Origin: Microseira sp003486305
Lineage (GTDB): Bacteria > Cyanobacteriota > Cyanobacteriia > Cyanobacteriales > Aerosakkonemataceae
Assembly (NCBI GenBank): GCA_031969655.1
Contig: DALYJX010000010.1
Coordinates: 1 to 64,000, forward strand
Length of the DNA stretch: 64,000 nt
Direction: 5' to 3'
Shown here: piece after piece, positions 1 through 8,479 of the stretch
Position numbering within the stretch: the first letter of the stretch is position 1
Layout of the letters: every line of letters starts with the position of its first letter
Made by a program: the position numbers and the translations under genes
The notes under the pieces: generated by a model
Database searches by the model: none
Told to the model about the DNA's origin: nothing
What the model saw: the letters and a program-made list of their open reading frames with translations, nothing else

Positions 1-158
1 CGGTACTTTTTACCTTGATGAAAAGTACGGAACCTTGGTCAGATGATTACTACACATTTGATTTAGAAGCAGCAATGCAAAAGGTAGGATTTGGAAATAT
101 CGTCACCGTCCCCAGCGATCCGCGCCATCGTACAATTATTGGTCACAAACCAGGTTGA
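1..158 (+). CDS. C-terminal end of a class I SAM-dependent methyltransferase (partial)
   Basis: An open frame enters from the left edge (first full codon at base 3) and ends at a TGA at 156-158. The visible 51 residues include WSDDYYTFDLEAAMQKVGF and end in DPRHRTIIGHKPG. This tail resembles cyanobacterial UbiE-like methyltransferases, whose last strand often reads DPRHRTxxG. The SAM-binding half lies outside the window, so the family is inferred from the tail alone and the substrate is unknown. Confidence 0.6.
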   Translation, partial: VLFTLMKSTEPWSDDYYTFDLEAAMQKVGFGNIVTVPSDPRHRTIIGHKPG

Positions 159-485
159 TATACCTGCTGGTAGAGACGTTACATGTAACGTCTCTACTGT
201 TGAAACGAACTGGCAACAATCTTCAACCCGTTTTAACGGGTTTTAGCTTTCAGCATGAAATTTATTTCAGGGCATTTATGCAACATTTATTCCTAACGAC
301 TGAAGTCGCGGCTACACAAACAAAGCCCGCCTGCGCGGGCTATAAAATAAAGGGGGTTTATAACCTGGATTTGGTCTAATAATATGGCAAGAATCTTCAA
401 CCCGTTTTAACGGGTTTTAGCTTTCAGCATGAAATTTATTTCATGGCTAATCATCAAATTTGAAATCTAAAATCTGCAATCTGAA
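159..485. repeat. Intergenic stretch with two copies of a 52-bp repeat and a GC hairpin
   Basis: A 52-bp sequence occurs twice in direct orientation, at 218-269 and 392-443. It holds the hairpin AACCCGTTTTAACGGGTT followed by TAGCTTTCAGCATGAAAT. Between the copies, a hairpin at 325-340 (GCCCGC-ctgc-GCGGGC) follows the segment GCGGCTACACAAACAAA, a member of a hairpin family seen six times in the window. No convincing gene lies here. The start of the downstream HAD gene follows an AT-rich GAAATCTAAAATCTGCAATCTG tract typical of cyanobacterial filler. Confidence 0.8.
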
Positions 486-1223
486 ATGGCATTACAAGCT
501 TTAATTTTCGACGTTGATGGAACTTTAGCCGACACCGAACGCGATGGACATCGAATCGCGTTTAATCGCGCTTTCGCTGAAGCTGGATTAGATTGGAATT
601 GGTCGATTGAATTGTATGGCGAATTGCTATACGTCGCTGGAGGAAAAGAACGGATTCGCTTTTATTTGGAAAAATATCGTCCTGAAATTACCATGCCCGA
701 TGATGGTTTTATTGCTGCATTACATGCTAATAAAACCAAGCATTATCGAGAGATATTAGCCGGGGGTGAAATTCCCTTGCGTCCAGGGGTGAAGCGATTG
801 ATTGACGAAGCGCGAAACGAGGGGGTGAGGTTAGCGATCGCTACCACCAGCGCCTTACCCAACGCCGTTGCTTTATTAGAACAAACTCTAGATCCATCAT
901 GGTTTGAAATCATCGCCGCTGGCGATATTGTTCCCGCCAAAAAACCCGCACCAGATATCTATCATTACGTGCTAAAACAAATGAATTTAGAGGCGAAAGA
1001 TTGTCTGGTTATAGAAGATTCCCATCACGGGCTTTTAGCTTCCACTGGCGCAAGTTTACCCACGATTGTAACTTTCAATGACTATACCCAAGGCCATGAT
1101 TTTTCCGGTGCTTTATTAGTGGTAAATCATTTGGGAGAACCAGAACTTCCTTGTAACGTCGTGGCTGGTGAAATTGGCGATGTTAGTTATCTGAACTTAG
1201 AGACGCTGAATCGTCTTCTATAA
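486..1223 (+). CDS. HAD-superfamily hydrolase, CbbY/phosphoglycolate-phosphatase type
   Basis: The 245-residue protein opens with FDVDGTLADTERDGHR, the HAD motif I with the nucleophile Asp and acid/base Asp (residues 9 and 11). Motif II is the Thr in AIATTSALPN (about residue 120), the motif III Lys lies near PAKKPAPDIY (about 152), and motif IV is LVIEDSHHGL (about 177). An alpha-helical C1 cap between motifs I and II marks subfamily IA. Length and motifs fit CbbY-like sugar-phosphate phosphatases; the substrate cannot be read from sequence. It stands alone in its orientation, 110 bp before the next gene. Confidence 0.85.
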   Translation: MALQALIFDVDGTLADTERDGHRIAFNRAFAEAGLDWNWSIELYGELLYVAGGKERIRFYLEKYRPEITMPDDGFIAALHANKTKHYREILAGGEIPLRPGVKRLIDEARNEGVRLAIATTSALPNAVALLEQTLDPSWFEIIAAGDIVPAKKPAPDIYHYVLKQMNLEAKDCLVIEDSHHGLLASTGASLPTIVTFNDYTQGHDFSGALLVVNHLGEPELPCNVVAGEIGDVSYLNLETLNRLL

Positions 1224-1333
1224 GGTTGCCGATGTGGAACAGCCGTTAGTTTACCAAATCCCTCTGTAGATCCTGACTCTATCGGGGATTTTGCGCTATC
1301 TTGGGAGAGATGTAAATAGGAATACTGAGCCAC

Positions 1334-2734
1334 ATGTCTTCAACACTCCTTACAGCAGCCATAGCAGCAATATTAATACTCCTTGGCATATTGACGCAGG
1401 TGCAAATCGAACAAGCTAAGCTTAAAAAGCGTTTACGTAAATATGATAAATATGAAGGGCTTGGTTCCAAAGAGGAGTTGGAAAAGCAATTAGATTCAAA
1501 TATTAGTTTAAAACAACGCGAACTGGATAAGCTTCTTAGAAATCAAGAACAGCTAAATGCTCAAATCAACACGCTCCGAACTAAGCTGAGTGAAGTTGAA
1601 GAAGCTGAAACTATCCAATCTTTTGGATTTTATAAATCTAAGTATAATTTTGGAAGTTCTGAAGAATATAAAATTCGCCTTGATAAAATTAGAGAACAGC
1701 AAAAATTATTGTTGAAAAGTAAAACAGCTGCCGTTTGCCACACTAAATGGGAAGTAGAGGGAAGCAAAAAAAAGGGAGAAAAGATGACCAATAATTTTAT
1801 TACACTTGTTCTGAGAGCATTCAATGGCGAGTGCGATGCAGCGATTCTCCAGGTTAGATACAATAACGTAAATAAATTAGAAAAAAGAATCACGCAAGCT
1901 TTTGATAGCTTAAATAAATTAGCGGAAACTTATCAATGTGCTATCACGCGAAATTATTTAAACTTCAAGCTAGAAGAACTATATCTGACCCATGAATTTC
2001 AAGATAAAAAACAGGAGGAAGCTGAAGAACAAAAGAGAATTAGAGAACAAATACGTCAAGAAGAGAAAGCATTGCGCGAGCTAGAGAAAGCGAAAAAAGA
2101 TGCAGAATTAGAAGTCAGACGCCGCGAACAAGCTTTACAACAAGCTCGTCGCGAAATTGAACAAGCTGTAGGTCAACAGAGAGAGCAATTACAGTTGACA
2201 ATTGAACAGCTAACTCAACAACTTAATGAGGCTGTTGCAAACGAACAGAGAGTTATATCTCGCGCTCAGATGACGAAATCAGGACACATATACGTAATTT
2301 CAAATGTTGGTTCTTTTGGCGATAATGTTTATAAGATTGGTATGACACGAAGGCTAGATCCGTTGGAGCGTGTCAGGGAACTCAGTGGTGCATCCGTTCC
2401 ATTTCCGTTTGATGTCCATGCGATGATTTTCTCGGAAAATGCACCTGAAATGGAAAATTTATTGCATCAATATTTTCGAGATAGAAGTGTTAATAAAGTC
2501 AACGAACGCAAAGAGTTTTTTAAGGTGACATTAGATGAAATTAGCTCAGCATTAGAAAACATCGCACAAGAAACTAAAACTGTACAAAAAGCTAAAATTC
2601 AATTTACAAAGATTGCTGAGGCAGAACAGTATCGTAAAACCATAGCTATAGAACGGGGTGAAAGTCAGCCTATCGAATCAACTTATACACCTTCCTGGGA
2701 TGAAGACGAGGAAGAAGACTTGGAAGAAAACTAA
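1334..2734 (+). CDS. Membrane-anchored DUF4041 protein with C-terminal GIY-YIG (T5orf172/Mug113-type) domain
   Basis: The protein has 466 residues. Residues 1-25 form a hydrophobic, probably membrane-spanning helix, followed by a coiled coil (30-100). A DUF4041-like core carries KTAAVCHTKWEVEGSKKKGEKM and LRAFNGECDA (about 130-180). A charged coiled coil follows (225-310). The C-terminal 100 residues form a GIY-YIG-type fold: GHIYVISN, VYKIGMTRR, then E-x3-LH-x2-F and NERKEFF. This domain pair is known from phage- and defence-associated proteins; the activity is not established and the nuclease fold could be regulatory. The acidic tail (DEDEEEDLEE) is unusual. It is convergent with the caspase gene, with 19 bp between stop codons. 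Confidence 0.8.
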   Translation: MSSTLLTAAIAAILILLGILTQVQIEQAKLKKRLRKYDKYEGLGSKEELEKQLDSNISLKQRELDKLLRNQEQLNAQINTLRTKLSEVEEAETIQSFGFYKSKYNFGSSEEYKIRLDKIREQQKLLLKSKTAAVCHTKWEVEGSKKKGEKMTNNFITLVLRAFNGECDAAILQVRYNNVNKLEKRITQAFDSLNKLAETYQCAITRNYLNFKLEELYLTHEFQDKKQEEAEEQKRIREQIRQEEKALRELEKAKKDAELEVRRREQALQQARREIEQAVGQQREQLQLTIEQLTQQLNEAVANEQRVISRAQMTKSGHIYVISNVGSFGDNVYKIGMTRRLDPLERVRELSGASVPFPFDVHAMIFSENAPEMENLLHQYFRDRSVNKVNERKEFFKVTLDEISSALENIAQETKTVQKAKIQFTKIAEAEQYRKTIAIERGESQPIESTYTPSWDEDEEEDLEEN

Positions 2735-2753
2735 TAACAAAAGTAAAAGGCTA

Positions 2754-4955
2754 TTAACTATTGACAACAGTACAGACAATACGAAAACCAACGCGATTAA
2801 CTTTATCATTCCCATCCCAACTGTAACGATAAGCCGAGCGACAGGATAAGGGATCGTTGTACCAGGAGCCACCCCGTAGCACGCGCGAGTTATTGTTACT
2901 ATTAGTCAGCCATGTACTGCCATCTGTAGGTGCATTATCATAGCTTTCATGCCAGTAATCTAAACACCACTCCCAAATTAGCCCGTGCATATCAAATAGC
3001 CCAAAAGCATTGGCAAATGGAAAATATCCAACTGAGGTTGTTTGCTTTCTAAAAGTTCCTTTGGGTGCAGATCTATAGCTGTACTTGCAGTCATAGTTTG
3101 CTAATTGGGGGGTAATCGTTTCTCCAAAATGAAAAGGCGTTGTACTTCCAGCACGACAGGCATATTCCCACTCGGCTTCAGTTGGTAGACGATACTCATG
3201 GCCTGTTTTTTTGGCAAGGCGATCGCAAAACTCAACAGCATCGTGCCAAGGAACTTGTTCAACTGGTCGATTTGCACCTTGAAAGTGTGATGGATTTAGT
3301 TCAAGTTCTCGATGAACTTTGGGCAAAGAAGCAACTACTTCCCACTGTGCCTGGGTAATTGGGTATTTCCCCATTAAGAAAGGTTTGAGGGTTACTGAGT
3401 GCTGAGGTGCTTCGTTCTTTAAACGTCCGTACTCGGTTTCCAAAGAACCCATGAGGAAAGTTCCACCGGGTATCGATACCATTTCCAGTACAATCCCATT
3501 TCCGATATTTTCGGTGCAGTATTCTGCTGTTTGGCGACGACGCTCTACTTCTTGTCCCCGCTGATTCACTCTGATAGTATCAAACTCGAAAACTCGGGTA
3601 TCAAAGGGAATAGTAATAGTTTCATAAGATTGATTCCTTTGAGAATGAGGGATTGATGGAGCAGCAGAATTGTCGGCAATCTCTTCTAATTTTAAGTCTA
3701 AAGCTTCGCAAATCATGTCAAAGCTTTTATAATCAATTAGTTCTTGTTTCATAAATCGCGAGATTGCTGATTGAGTCAAGCCACAATTTTGAGCAAGTGC
3801 CTTCTGAGTCAACCTTTTTTGTCTCAAAGCTGATTTAGCTAACTCTACTCCTGTTGTGGATAGACGCAAACGACGACTAAAGTTAGGGATTTTTCGCTGG
3901 AATTGACTGCTAGGGTTAAGATTTGATGGTTGTACCTCCACGGGTAAAGATGCCCTGCTTCCTAAACCTGGGCTACTTGGTTGCAACAGAGTTGATGAAG
4001 CTGTTTGTGCTGATTTTATTTGAGCAATGTTTTGCAATTCTTTGATTGCATCCGTATCCCGCCCCTGCGCCGCCGCGTTTATTTGAAGCCAAAATTGTTG
4101 CGCCAAATCGAAATTGCGATCGCATTGCGCCCGATACGCATTCAGCTTGAGCGCGTTAATATCATTTCTCAGTGCATTTCTATCGTCTTTAGTTGCATAC
4201 TGCGGCATCAAGATAAAGTAACGTTTTTCGATCGGATCTACTGCGATTCGGGGATTTTGTTCTGGATACTTTCTATACTTTTGGCACAATTGCGGCACGC
4301 GGTAGCGCAAGTATTGATCTAATCGCTCGACTGTGGCACAGTTGCGCTCTCCAGACATTCGCAATCCTTCCAACAGCGCATACGTAAAAACTCCCTGTTG
4401 CAGTTCTTCAATCTCCCAAGATTTTTGGGTTGGACTACAGGAAGAAATGATAATAGCGCCCTGCTGGGACTCATTACCAATTCCAGCAGCGCCACGACTT
4501 CCTTCTGATCGACAAGCATCGAGGATTAGAATTACATTATCTGCTCCCGATCGACTTAGCCTCTCTCGCACGTAGCTGACGGGAATCGCTGTCTTCTCAA
4601 CAGCTCTAGGATTAGCATCCTGGGGCATTAAGTAATCTCTATTGTCGTATTGCTCCCCATGCCCAGCGAAGAAAAACCAACAGTTATCTCCACTCGAGAG
4701 AAAAGGTTTCTTCTCAAAGCGATCGTGCAGGAACGAAATCAGGTTACCGTAGGTTGGCTGAGTCGGTATTTTTTTGCCTTTGGATAACACAATATCTGGC
4801 AAATCGTCTGAGAAAAAATAGACTTCCTCAAATTTCGCCTCATCCAAAAAAAATTTTTTCATGCACTCTGCATCGTGCTTGGCATACTTCAGCGGTGTGA
4901 AGTTATTGGGGTTGTAGTTGTTAATGCCAATAACGATCGCCCAGTTTTTCGACAT
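2754..4955 (-). CDS. Orthocaspase (caspase p20) - HTH - formylglycine-generating-enzyme-like domain protein
   Basis: The 733-residue protein has three recognisable parts. Residues 1-245 are a caspase/metacaspase p20 domain with the catalytic dyad His99 (FFFAGHGEQ) and Cys148 (ILDACRS). Residues 250-315 are helical. Residues 368-428 form a helix-turn-helix of XRE/sigma type (LTQKALAQNCGLTQSAISRF). Residues 488-733 are an FGE-sulfatase/SUMF1-like domain with MVSIPGGTFLMGS, RLPTEAEWEYACRAG and RVLRGGSWYND. Caspase-FGE fusions are known among cyanobacterial orthocaspases; a DNA-binding-like HTH between them is less usual. The FGE part is probably a recognition module rather than a sulfatase activator (inference). 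The upstream Trypco1-type gene ends 14 bp before this start, so the two are probably co-transcribed. Confidence 0.9.
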   Translation of the reverse strand: MSKNWAIVIGINNYNPNNFTPLKYAKHDAECMKKFFLDEAKFEEVYFFSDDLPDIVLSKGKKIPTQPTYGNLISFLHDRFEKKPFLSSGDNCWFFFAGHGEQYDNRDYLMPQDANPRAVEKTAIPVSYVRERLSRSGADNVILILDACRSEGSRGAAGIGNESQQGAIIISSCSPTQKSWEIEELQQGVFTYALLEGLRMSGERNCATVERLDQYLRYRVPQLCQKYRKYPEQNPRIAVDPIEKRYFILMPQYATKDDRNALRNDINALKLNAYRAQCDRNFDLAQQFWLQINAAAQGRDTDAIKELQNIAQIKSAQTASSTLLQPSSPGLGSRASLPVEVQPSNLNPSSQFQRKIPNFSRRLRLSTTGVELAKSALRQKRLTQKALAQNCGLTQSAISRFMKQELIDYKSFDMICEALDLKLEEIADNSAAPSIPHSQRNQSYETITIPFDTRVFEFDTIRVNQRGQEVERRRQTAEYCTENIGNGIVLEMVSIPGGTFLMGSLETEYGRLKNEAPQHSVTLKPFLMGKYPITQAQWEVVASLPKVHRELELNPSHFQGANRPVEQVPWHDAVEFCDRLAKKTGHEYRLPTEAEWEYACRAGSTTPFHFGETITPQLANYDCKYSYRSAPKGTFRKQTTSVGYFPFANAFGLFDMHGLIWEWCLDYWHESYDNAPTDGSTWLTNSNNNSRVLRGGSWYNDPLSCRSAYRYSWDGNDKVNRVGFRIVCTVVNS

Positions 4956-4969
4956 TTCACTGCACTGCC

Positions 4970-5344
4970 TTAATTGGTAGTTTTGTTCGTTTTAAACCGC
5001 ATAGTTATGACACCTTTTCCGCCCACCTTGCTACCACTACCCAGCAAGCTCAACTGCCCTTCCCCATTGACTTCCACCGAGAGTTCAATTTCGTCTAACT
5101 CCATCCCAGAAAGTTCTCCAGCTTTTTGTTTGGCACGATCGAACACGCGCCCGATTAGTTTGAGAAACTCTGTCACGCCTGCTTCGAGCTTCTCCGCTTT
5201 CACTGGAACTCCGCGTCTGCTGAGATGCTCGGTTGGTTCCACCTCATCATCAAACGGGTTGCTGCCCTGCTGATCCCTACCACCAGACGGCACGACTACT
5301 AGAGGCTCGTCATCCGTCACGATCCAGATTACATCTTCTGCCAT
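4970..5344 (-). CDS. Trypco1-type (CU044_2847 family) conflict-system protein
   Basis: This 124-residue soluble protein starts MAEDVIWIVTDDEP. Its C-terminal half has ELDEIELSVEVNGEGQLSLLGSGSKVGG followed by a final strand GVITMRF. This pattern matches the small trypsin-co-occurring domain family, usually encoded beside trypsin-, caspase- or NTPase-type effectors in NTP-dependent conflict systems (established for the family; the assignment here is by eye). It sits 14 bp upstream of the caspase gene on the same strand and is likely the first gene of a two-gene operon. It may be the partner that keeps the caspase off or recruits it (inference). Confidence 0.7.
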   Translation of the reverse strand: MAEDVIWIVTDDEPLVVVPSGGRDQQGSNPFDDEVEPTEHLSRRGVPVKAEKLEAGVTEFLKLIGRVFDRAKQKAGELSGMELDEIELSVEVNGEGQLSLLGSGSKVGGKGVITMRFKTNKTTN

Positions 5345-5481
5345 CGGTATTTCAAACTCTCTATTTGCTAGATTGCCTTATTTTATTTTCTATAGCAACA
5401 TTTATCTTTGTCTTTACACTAGGCTCGGGGATCTGTTTTGGGTGTTTATGCAGACTAAGCGATCGCTCAAAACCTTAAAGC

Positions 5482-5718
5482 CTAAGCAAAGCTTGCCACT
5501 TCTACAGGACGTTCGAGCGTTAGATTTTTGCGATCGCGTCTGATAATATCTATTTGCTGAAGCGTTTCTGCTGTCAAGTAACTTGTTCCACAATTTGGAC
5601 AGCCGATCGCAGGAACATTTTCAATAACTAACAAATCCTGTCCCTTGCCATAGGTTCTAGCTCACCTACGAATTCGTGCATTTGAATAACCGCAGACATC
5701 GCAAGTTGTTGTATCCAT
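5482..5718 (-). pseudogene. YgiT-type zinc-finger antitoxin, interrupted by an in-frame TGA
   Basis: Reading from ATG at 5718 gives MDTTTCDVCGYSNARIRR, then TGA at codon 19 (5664-5662). The same frame continues as ARTYGKGQDLLVIENVPAIGCPNCG, then SYLTAETLQQIDIIRR and ending VASFA. The two CxxC knuckles and the YLTAETL motif are those of YgiT/MqsA-type zinc-finger proteins, which act as antitoxins. Only one codon separates it from an intact 78-residue gene, so it is either a recent nonsense mutation or a sequencing error. No toxin partner is visible next to it. Confidence 0.75.
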
Positions 5719-5896
5719 TTTATTATGATATTGCTCTTTAGCTAAAACTTATTTTAAACCAAAGTTACTTCGTTAGAGGGATGCGATCGCACACTCTATC
5801 CATTGATATATTTCCCCAAATTAGGCTCTATCTTAGGGTTCTACTCAACATCAGAAAAATTGCCTAACCTGATCCTAGAGATCAAAGGAAAAAACT

Positions 5897-6463
5897 ATGA
5901 CAACTAACGTTTCTGGTGACATCAAGAAGAGTATTAACTGGTCAATCTGGATGAGCGTTCTCCTGATTGTATTGGGAATCGGTGCGATCGCCGCCCCCGC
6001 TGTCTCTACAATCGTTGCTGAGACTTGGTTTGCTTTAATCTTGGCTAGCGGCGGCGTCGCCAAAATTGTCCACGCATTTCAAACTCGCGAAAACGGTTTT
6101 ATCTGGAAGCTTTTATTAGGCGCTCTCTACATTGCCACGGGTTTGATGTTGTTTTTCTACCCTTTGACAGGTGTCCTCACACTAACTCTGTTGCTAGGTA
6201 GTTTCTTGCTGACAGAAGGTACTTTTGAAATCATTCTCGCCTTCCGTTTGCGCCCTCAACAAAACTGGACTTGGGAACTTGTTAATGGCATTGTTACTGT
6301 AGTGCTGGGTCTAATTGTTTGGTTCCAATGGCCTTTTAATGCACCTTGGCTGATCGGTACTTTTGTTGGTGTTAGCGTTTTGTTCAGCGGTACTTCCCGC
6401 CTCATGCTGTCGTTGAATGCGCGTAACGTTCTCAATCAATCTGACACTACTGCCAGTGCTTAA
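5897..6463 (+). CDS. HdeD family (DUF308) integral membrane protein
   Basis: The 188-residue protein has about six predicted membrane helices arranged as three pairs, for example WSIWMSVLLIVLGIGAIAAP, LLLGALYIATGLMLFFYP and ELVNGIVTVVLGLIVW. The repeated G-rich helix pair is the DUF308/HdeD pattern. HdeD is linked to acid resistance in enterobacteria; the role in cyanobacteria is not settled. The start is preceded by AAAGGAAAAAACT, a plausible ribosome-binding site. It is monocistronic and followed by hairpin-rich repeats. Confidence 0.85.
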   Translation: MTTNVSGDIKKSINWSIWMSVLLIVLGIGAIAAPAVSTIVAETWFALILASGGVAKIVHAFQTRENGFIWKLLLGALYIATGLMLFFYPLTGVLTLTLLLGSFLLTEGTFEIILAFRLRPQQNWTWELVNGIVTVVLGLIVWFQWPFNAPWLIGTFVGVSVLFSGTSRLMLSLNARNVLNQSDTTASA

Positions 6464-6638
6464 ACGACTTCAGAAACCGGGTTTTTCTAACAATACTTTC
6501 GCCAAAATCCGACACCCTTAAGGGTGTGGCTATACAAACAAAGGCTGCCTTCGCAGCCTGTAAGAATTTCAGCCCGCGTAGGCGGGCTTTGTTTGTGTAG
6601 CCCCAGGCTTTAGCCTGGGGGCTAAAAACCCGGTTTCT
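6464..6638. repeat. Hairpin-rich intergenic repeats downstream of the hdeD-like gene
   Basis: Two members of the six-copy hairpin family lie here: GGCTGC-cttc-GCAGCC at 6543-6558 preceded by GGCTATACAAACAAA, and GCCCGC-gtag-GCGGGC at 6572-6587 followed by TTTGTTTGTGTAGCC. A hairpin CCCCAGGC...GCCTGGGG (6601-6620) and two AAACCGGGTTT elements (6475 and 6626 areas) complete the stretch. It may act as a terminator for the upstream gene. No coding sequence is seen. Confidence 0.75.
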
Positions 6639-6821
6639 GATTGGTTTAATATCGTGTCATGGTGCGTTACGCTATCGCTAACGCACCCTACATATAGCTG
6701 ATTGGTTTAATATCGTGTCATGGTGCGTTACGCTATCGCTAACGCACCCTACATATAGCTGATTGGTTTAATATCGTGTCATGGTGCGTTACGCTATCGC
6801 TAACGCACCCTACATATAGCT
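6639..6821. repeat. Three perfect tandem copies of a 61-bp unit
   Basis: The unit beginning GATTGGTTTAATATCGTGTC and ending CCTACATATAGCT starts at 6639, 6700 and 6761 with no visible mismatch. Each unit contains the inverted repeat GGTGCGTTA...TAACGCACC. A partial repeat of the last bases (ACATATAGCT) follows. Related half-units (AACGCACCCTACATATAG) recur near 61322. The array abuts the stop codon of leuA. Confidence 0.95.
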
Positions 6822-6829
6822 ACATATAG

Positions 6830-8479
6830 CTACATTTTTTGCTGCAATGCTCGATTAACTGCACTGAGAATTGCTAACAACGACGCGGCTACAATATTCG
6901 AGTGAACCCCGACGCCGTGGAGAGTTCCGCCGATGAGATCGGTAGCAATTTCTACGTATGCGATCGCCCGCGCATCGCTCCCCCCAGAAAGCGCCCTTTC
7001 TTCATAATTATGCAGCCGCAAACCCAAATTCAATGCATTCAAAAACGCATCGATCGGGCCATTTCCTCGCCCGCTAATCTTGACAATTTTCCCATTTATT
7101 TGCAACGTCGCTGAAATCGCCTCGCCTTCTTCAAATAAATCGTGAGCGACGTACTTCCACGGCGAAGAAGCTTGCAAATATTCCCGCTCAAATAATTCCC
7201 AAAGGTCAGATGAGGACATTTCCTGACCGCGTGCATCCATTTCCCGCTGTACGATCTGGCTAAATTCAATTTGCAATCGACGCGGCAAGATTAAATTGTA
7301 ATCTCGTTCCAACAAAAAGGCGATGCCGCCTTTCCCGGATTGACTGTTAACGCGCACAATTGATTCGTAAGTTCGTCCCACATCTGCCGGATCGATCGGT
7401 AAATAAGGCACTTGCCAAATTGCATCGGGTTTCTGTACCGCCAAGCCTTTTTTAATCGCATCTTGATGCGAACCGGAAAATGCTGTAAATACCAAATCTC
7501 CCACATAAGGATGGCGAGGATGAATCGGCAATTGGGTGCAATCTTCGATCGTTCTTGCGACTTGGTTAATATTAGAAAAATCTAACCCTGGATCGATGCC
7601 TTGGGTGTAAAGATTCAAAGCTAATGTTACCAAATCCACATTCCCCGTGCGTTCGCCGTTACCGAACAAACATCCCTCGACTCGATCTGCACCCGCCATT
7701 TGAGCGAGTTCTGCTGCGGCAACTCCACACCCGCGATCGTTGTGGGGATGTACGCTTAAAATAACCCCTTCTCGTCGTTCTAAGTTGCGGTGCATCCACT
7801 CAACTTGATCGGCGAAAATATTCGGAGTTGCGACTTCAACTGTAGCGGGAAGGTTGATAATTGCTTTATGTTCTGGCGTTGGTTGCCAAATATCCAAAAC
7901 TGCATCGCAAATATCTTTGGCAAAGTCGAGTTCTGTCGCCGTAAATGTTTCGGGTGAATATTGGAAATACCATTCAGTATCCGGCTGCGATGCGGCAAGT
8001 TCTACGAATAGTTTGGCGGCTGAAACTGCAAGGTCGATTGTTCCCTGTCGAGCCAAATTAAACACAGTTTGGCGAAATACCGGAGACGTGGCGTTATACA
8101 AATGTACAATTGCTCGCTTCGCTCCTTGCAAAGATTCAAACGTGCGGCGAATTAATGATTCTCGCGCTTGCGTCAATACCTGAATCGTCACGTCATCGGG
8201 AATTAATTGATGTTCGATCAGATAGCGGACAAAATCAAAGTCAGTTTGTGAAGCGGCAGGAAAAGCAACTTCGATTTCTTTGAAACCAATATCGACTAAC
8301 ATCTGGAACAAACGCAACTTGCGTTCGACGTTCATCGGTTCAATTAAAGCTTGGTTACCGTCTCGCAAATCTGTACTTAACCAAATCGGTGGATGAGTTA
8401 TTGTTTTACCAGGCCAGGTGCGGTTAGGCAAGTTAATTGGGGCAAATGGGCGATATTTTGTCGCGGGATTGTTCAACAC
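6830..8479 (-). CDS. leuA: 2-isopropylmalate synthase, long LeuA type 2
   Basis: The 549-residue enzyme condenses acetyl-CoA with 2-ketoisovalerate, the first step of leucine synthesis. The N-terminal TIM barrel carries the DLRDGNQ metal/catalytic motif (about residue 37), the GKGGIAFLLE region and the metal-binding HPHNDRG (about 243). The C-terminal LeuA regulatory domain (from about residue 430) includes GNGPIDAFLNALN and GGTLHGVGVHSNIVAAS, where leucine feedback acts. Length and the start PATKYRPFAPINLPNRTWP match the type 2 enzyme found in actinobacteria and some cyanobacteria. No biosynthetic neighbours are adjacent. Confidence 0.95.
   Translation of the reverse strand: MLNNPATKYRPFAPINLPNRTWPGKTITHPPIWLSTDLRDGNQALIEPMNVERKLRLFQMLVDIGFKEIEVAFPAASQTDFDFVRYLIEHQLIPDDVTIQVLTQARESLIRRTFESLQGAKRAIVHLYNATSPVFRQTVFNLARQGTIDLAVSAAKLFVELAASQPDTEWYFQYSPETFTATELDFAKDICDAVLDIWQPTPEHKAIINLPATVEVATPNIFADQVEWMHRNLERREGVILSVHPHNDRGCGVAAAELAQMAGADRVEGCLFGNGERTGNVDLVTLALNLYTQGIDPGLDFSNINQVARTIEDCTQLPIHPRHPYVGDLVFTAFSGSHQDAIKKGLAVQKPDAIWQVPYLPIDPADVGRTYESIVRVNSQSGKGGIAFLLERDYNLILPRRLQIEFSQIVQREMDARGQEMSSSDLWELFEREYLQASSPWKYVAHDLFEEGEAISATLQINGKIVKISGRGNGPIDAFLNALNLGLRLHNYEERALSGGSDARAIAYVEIATDLIGGTLHGVGVHSNIVAASLLAILSAVNRALQQKM

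Noticed and set aside
155..379. A 74-codon frame after the methyltransferase
   Set aside because: It consists of the 52-bp repeat and the GC hairpin with no coding signature.
3000..3500. Sulfatase-activating function for the FGE domain
   Set aside because: FGE-like domains fused to caspases and kinases are usually binding modules, and no sulfatase is encoded nearby.
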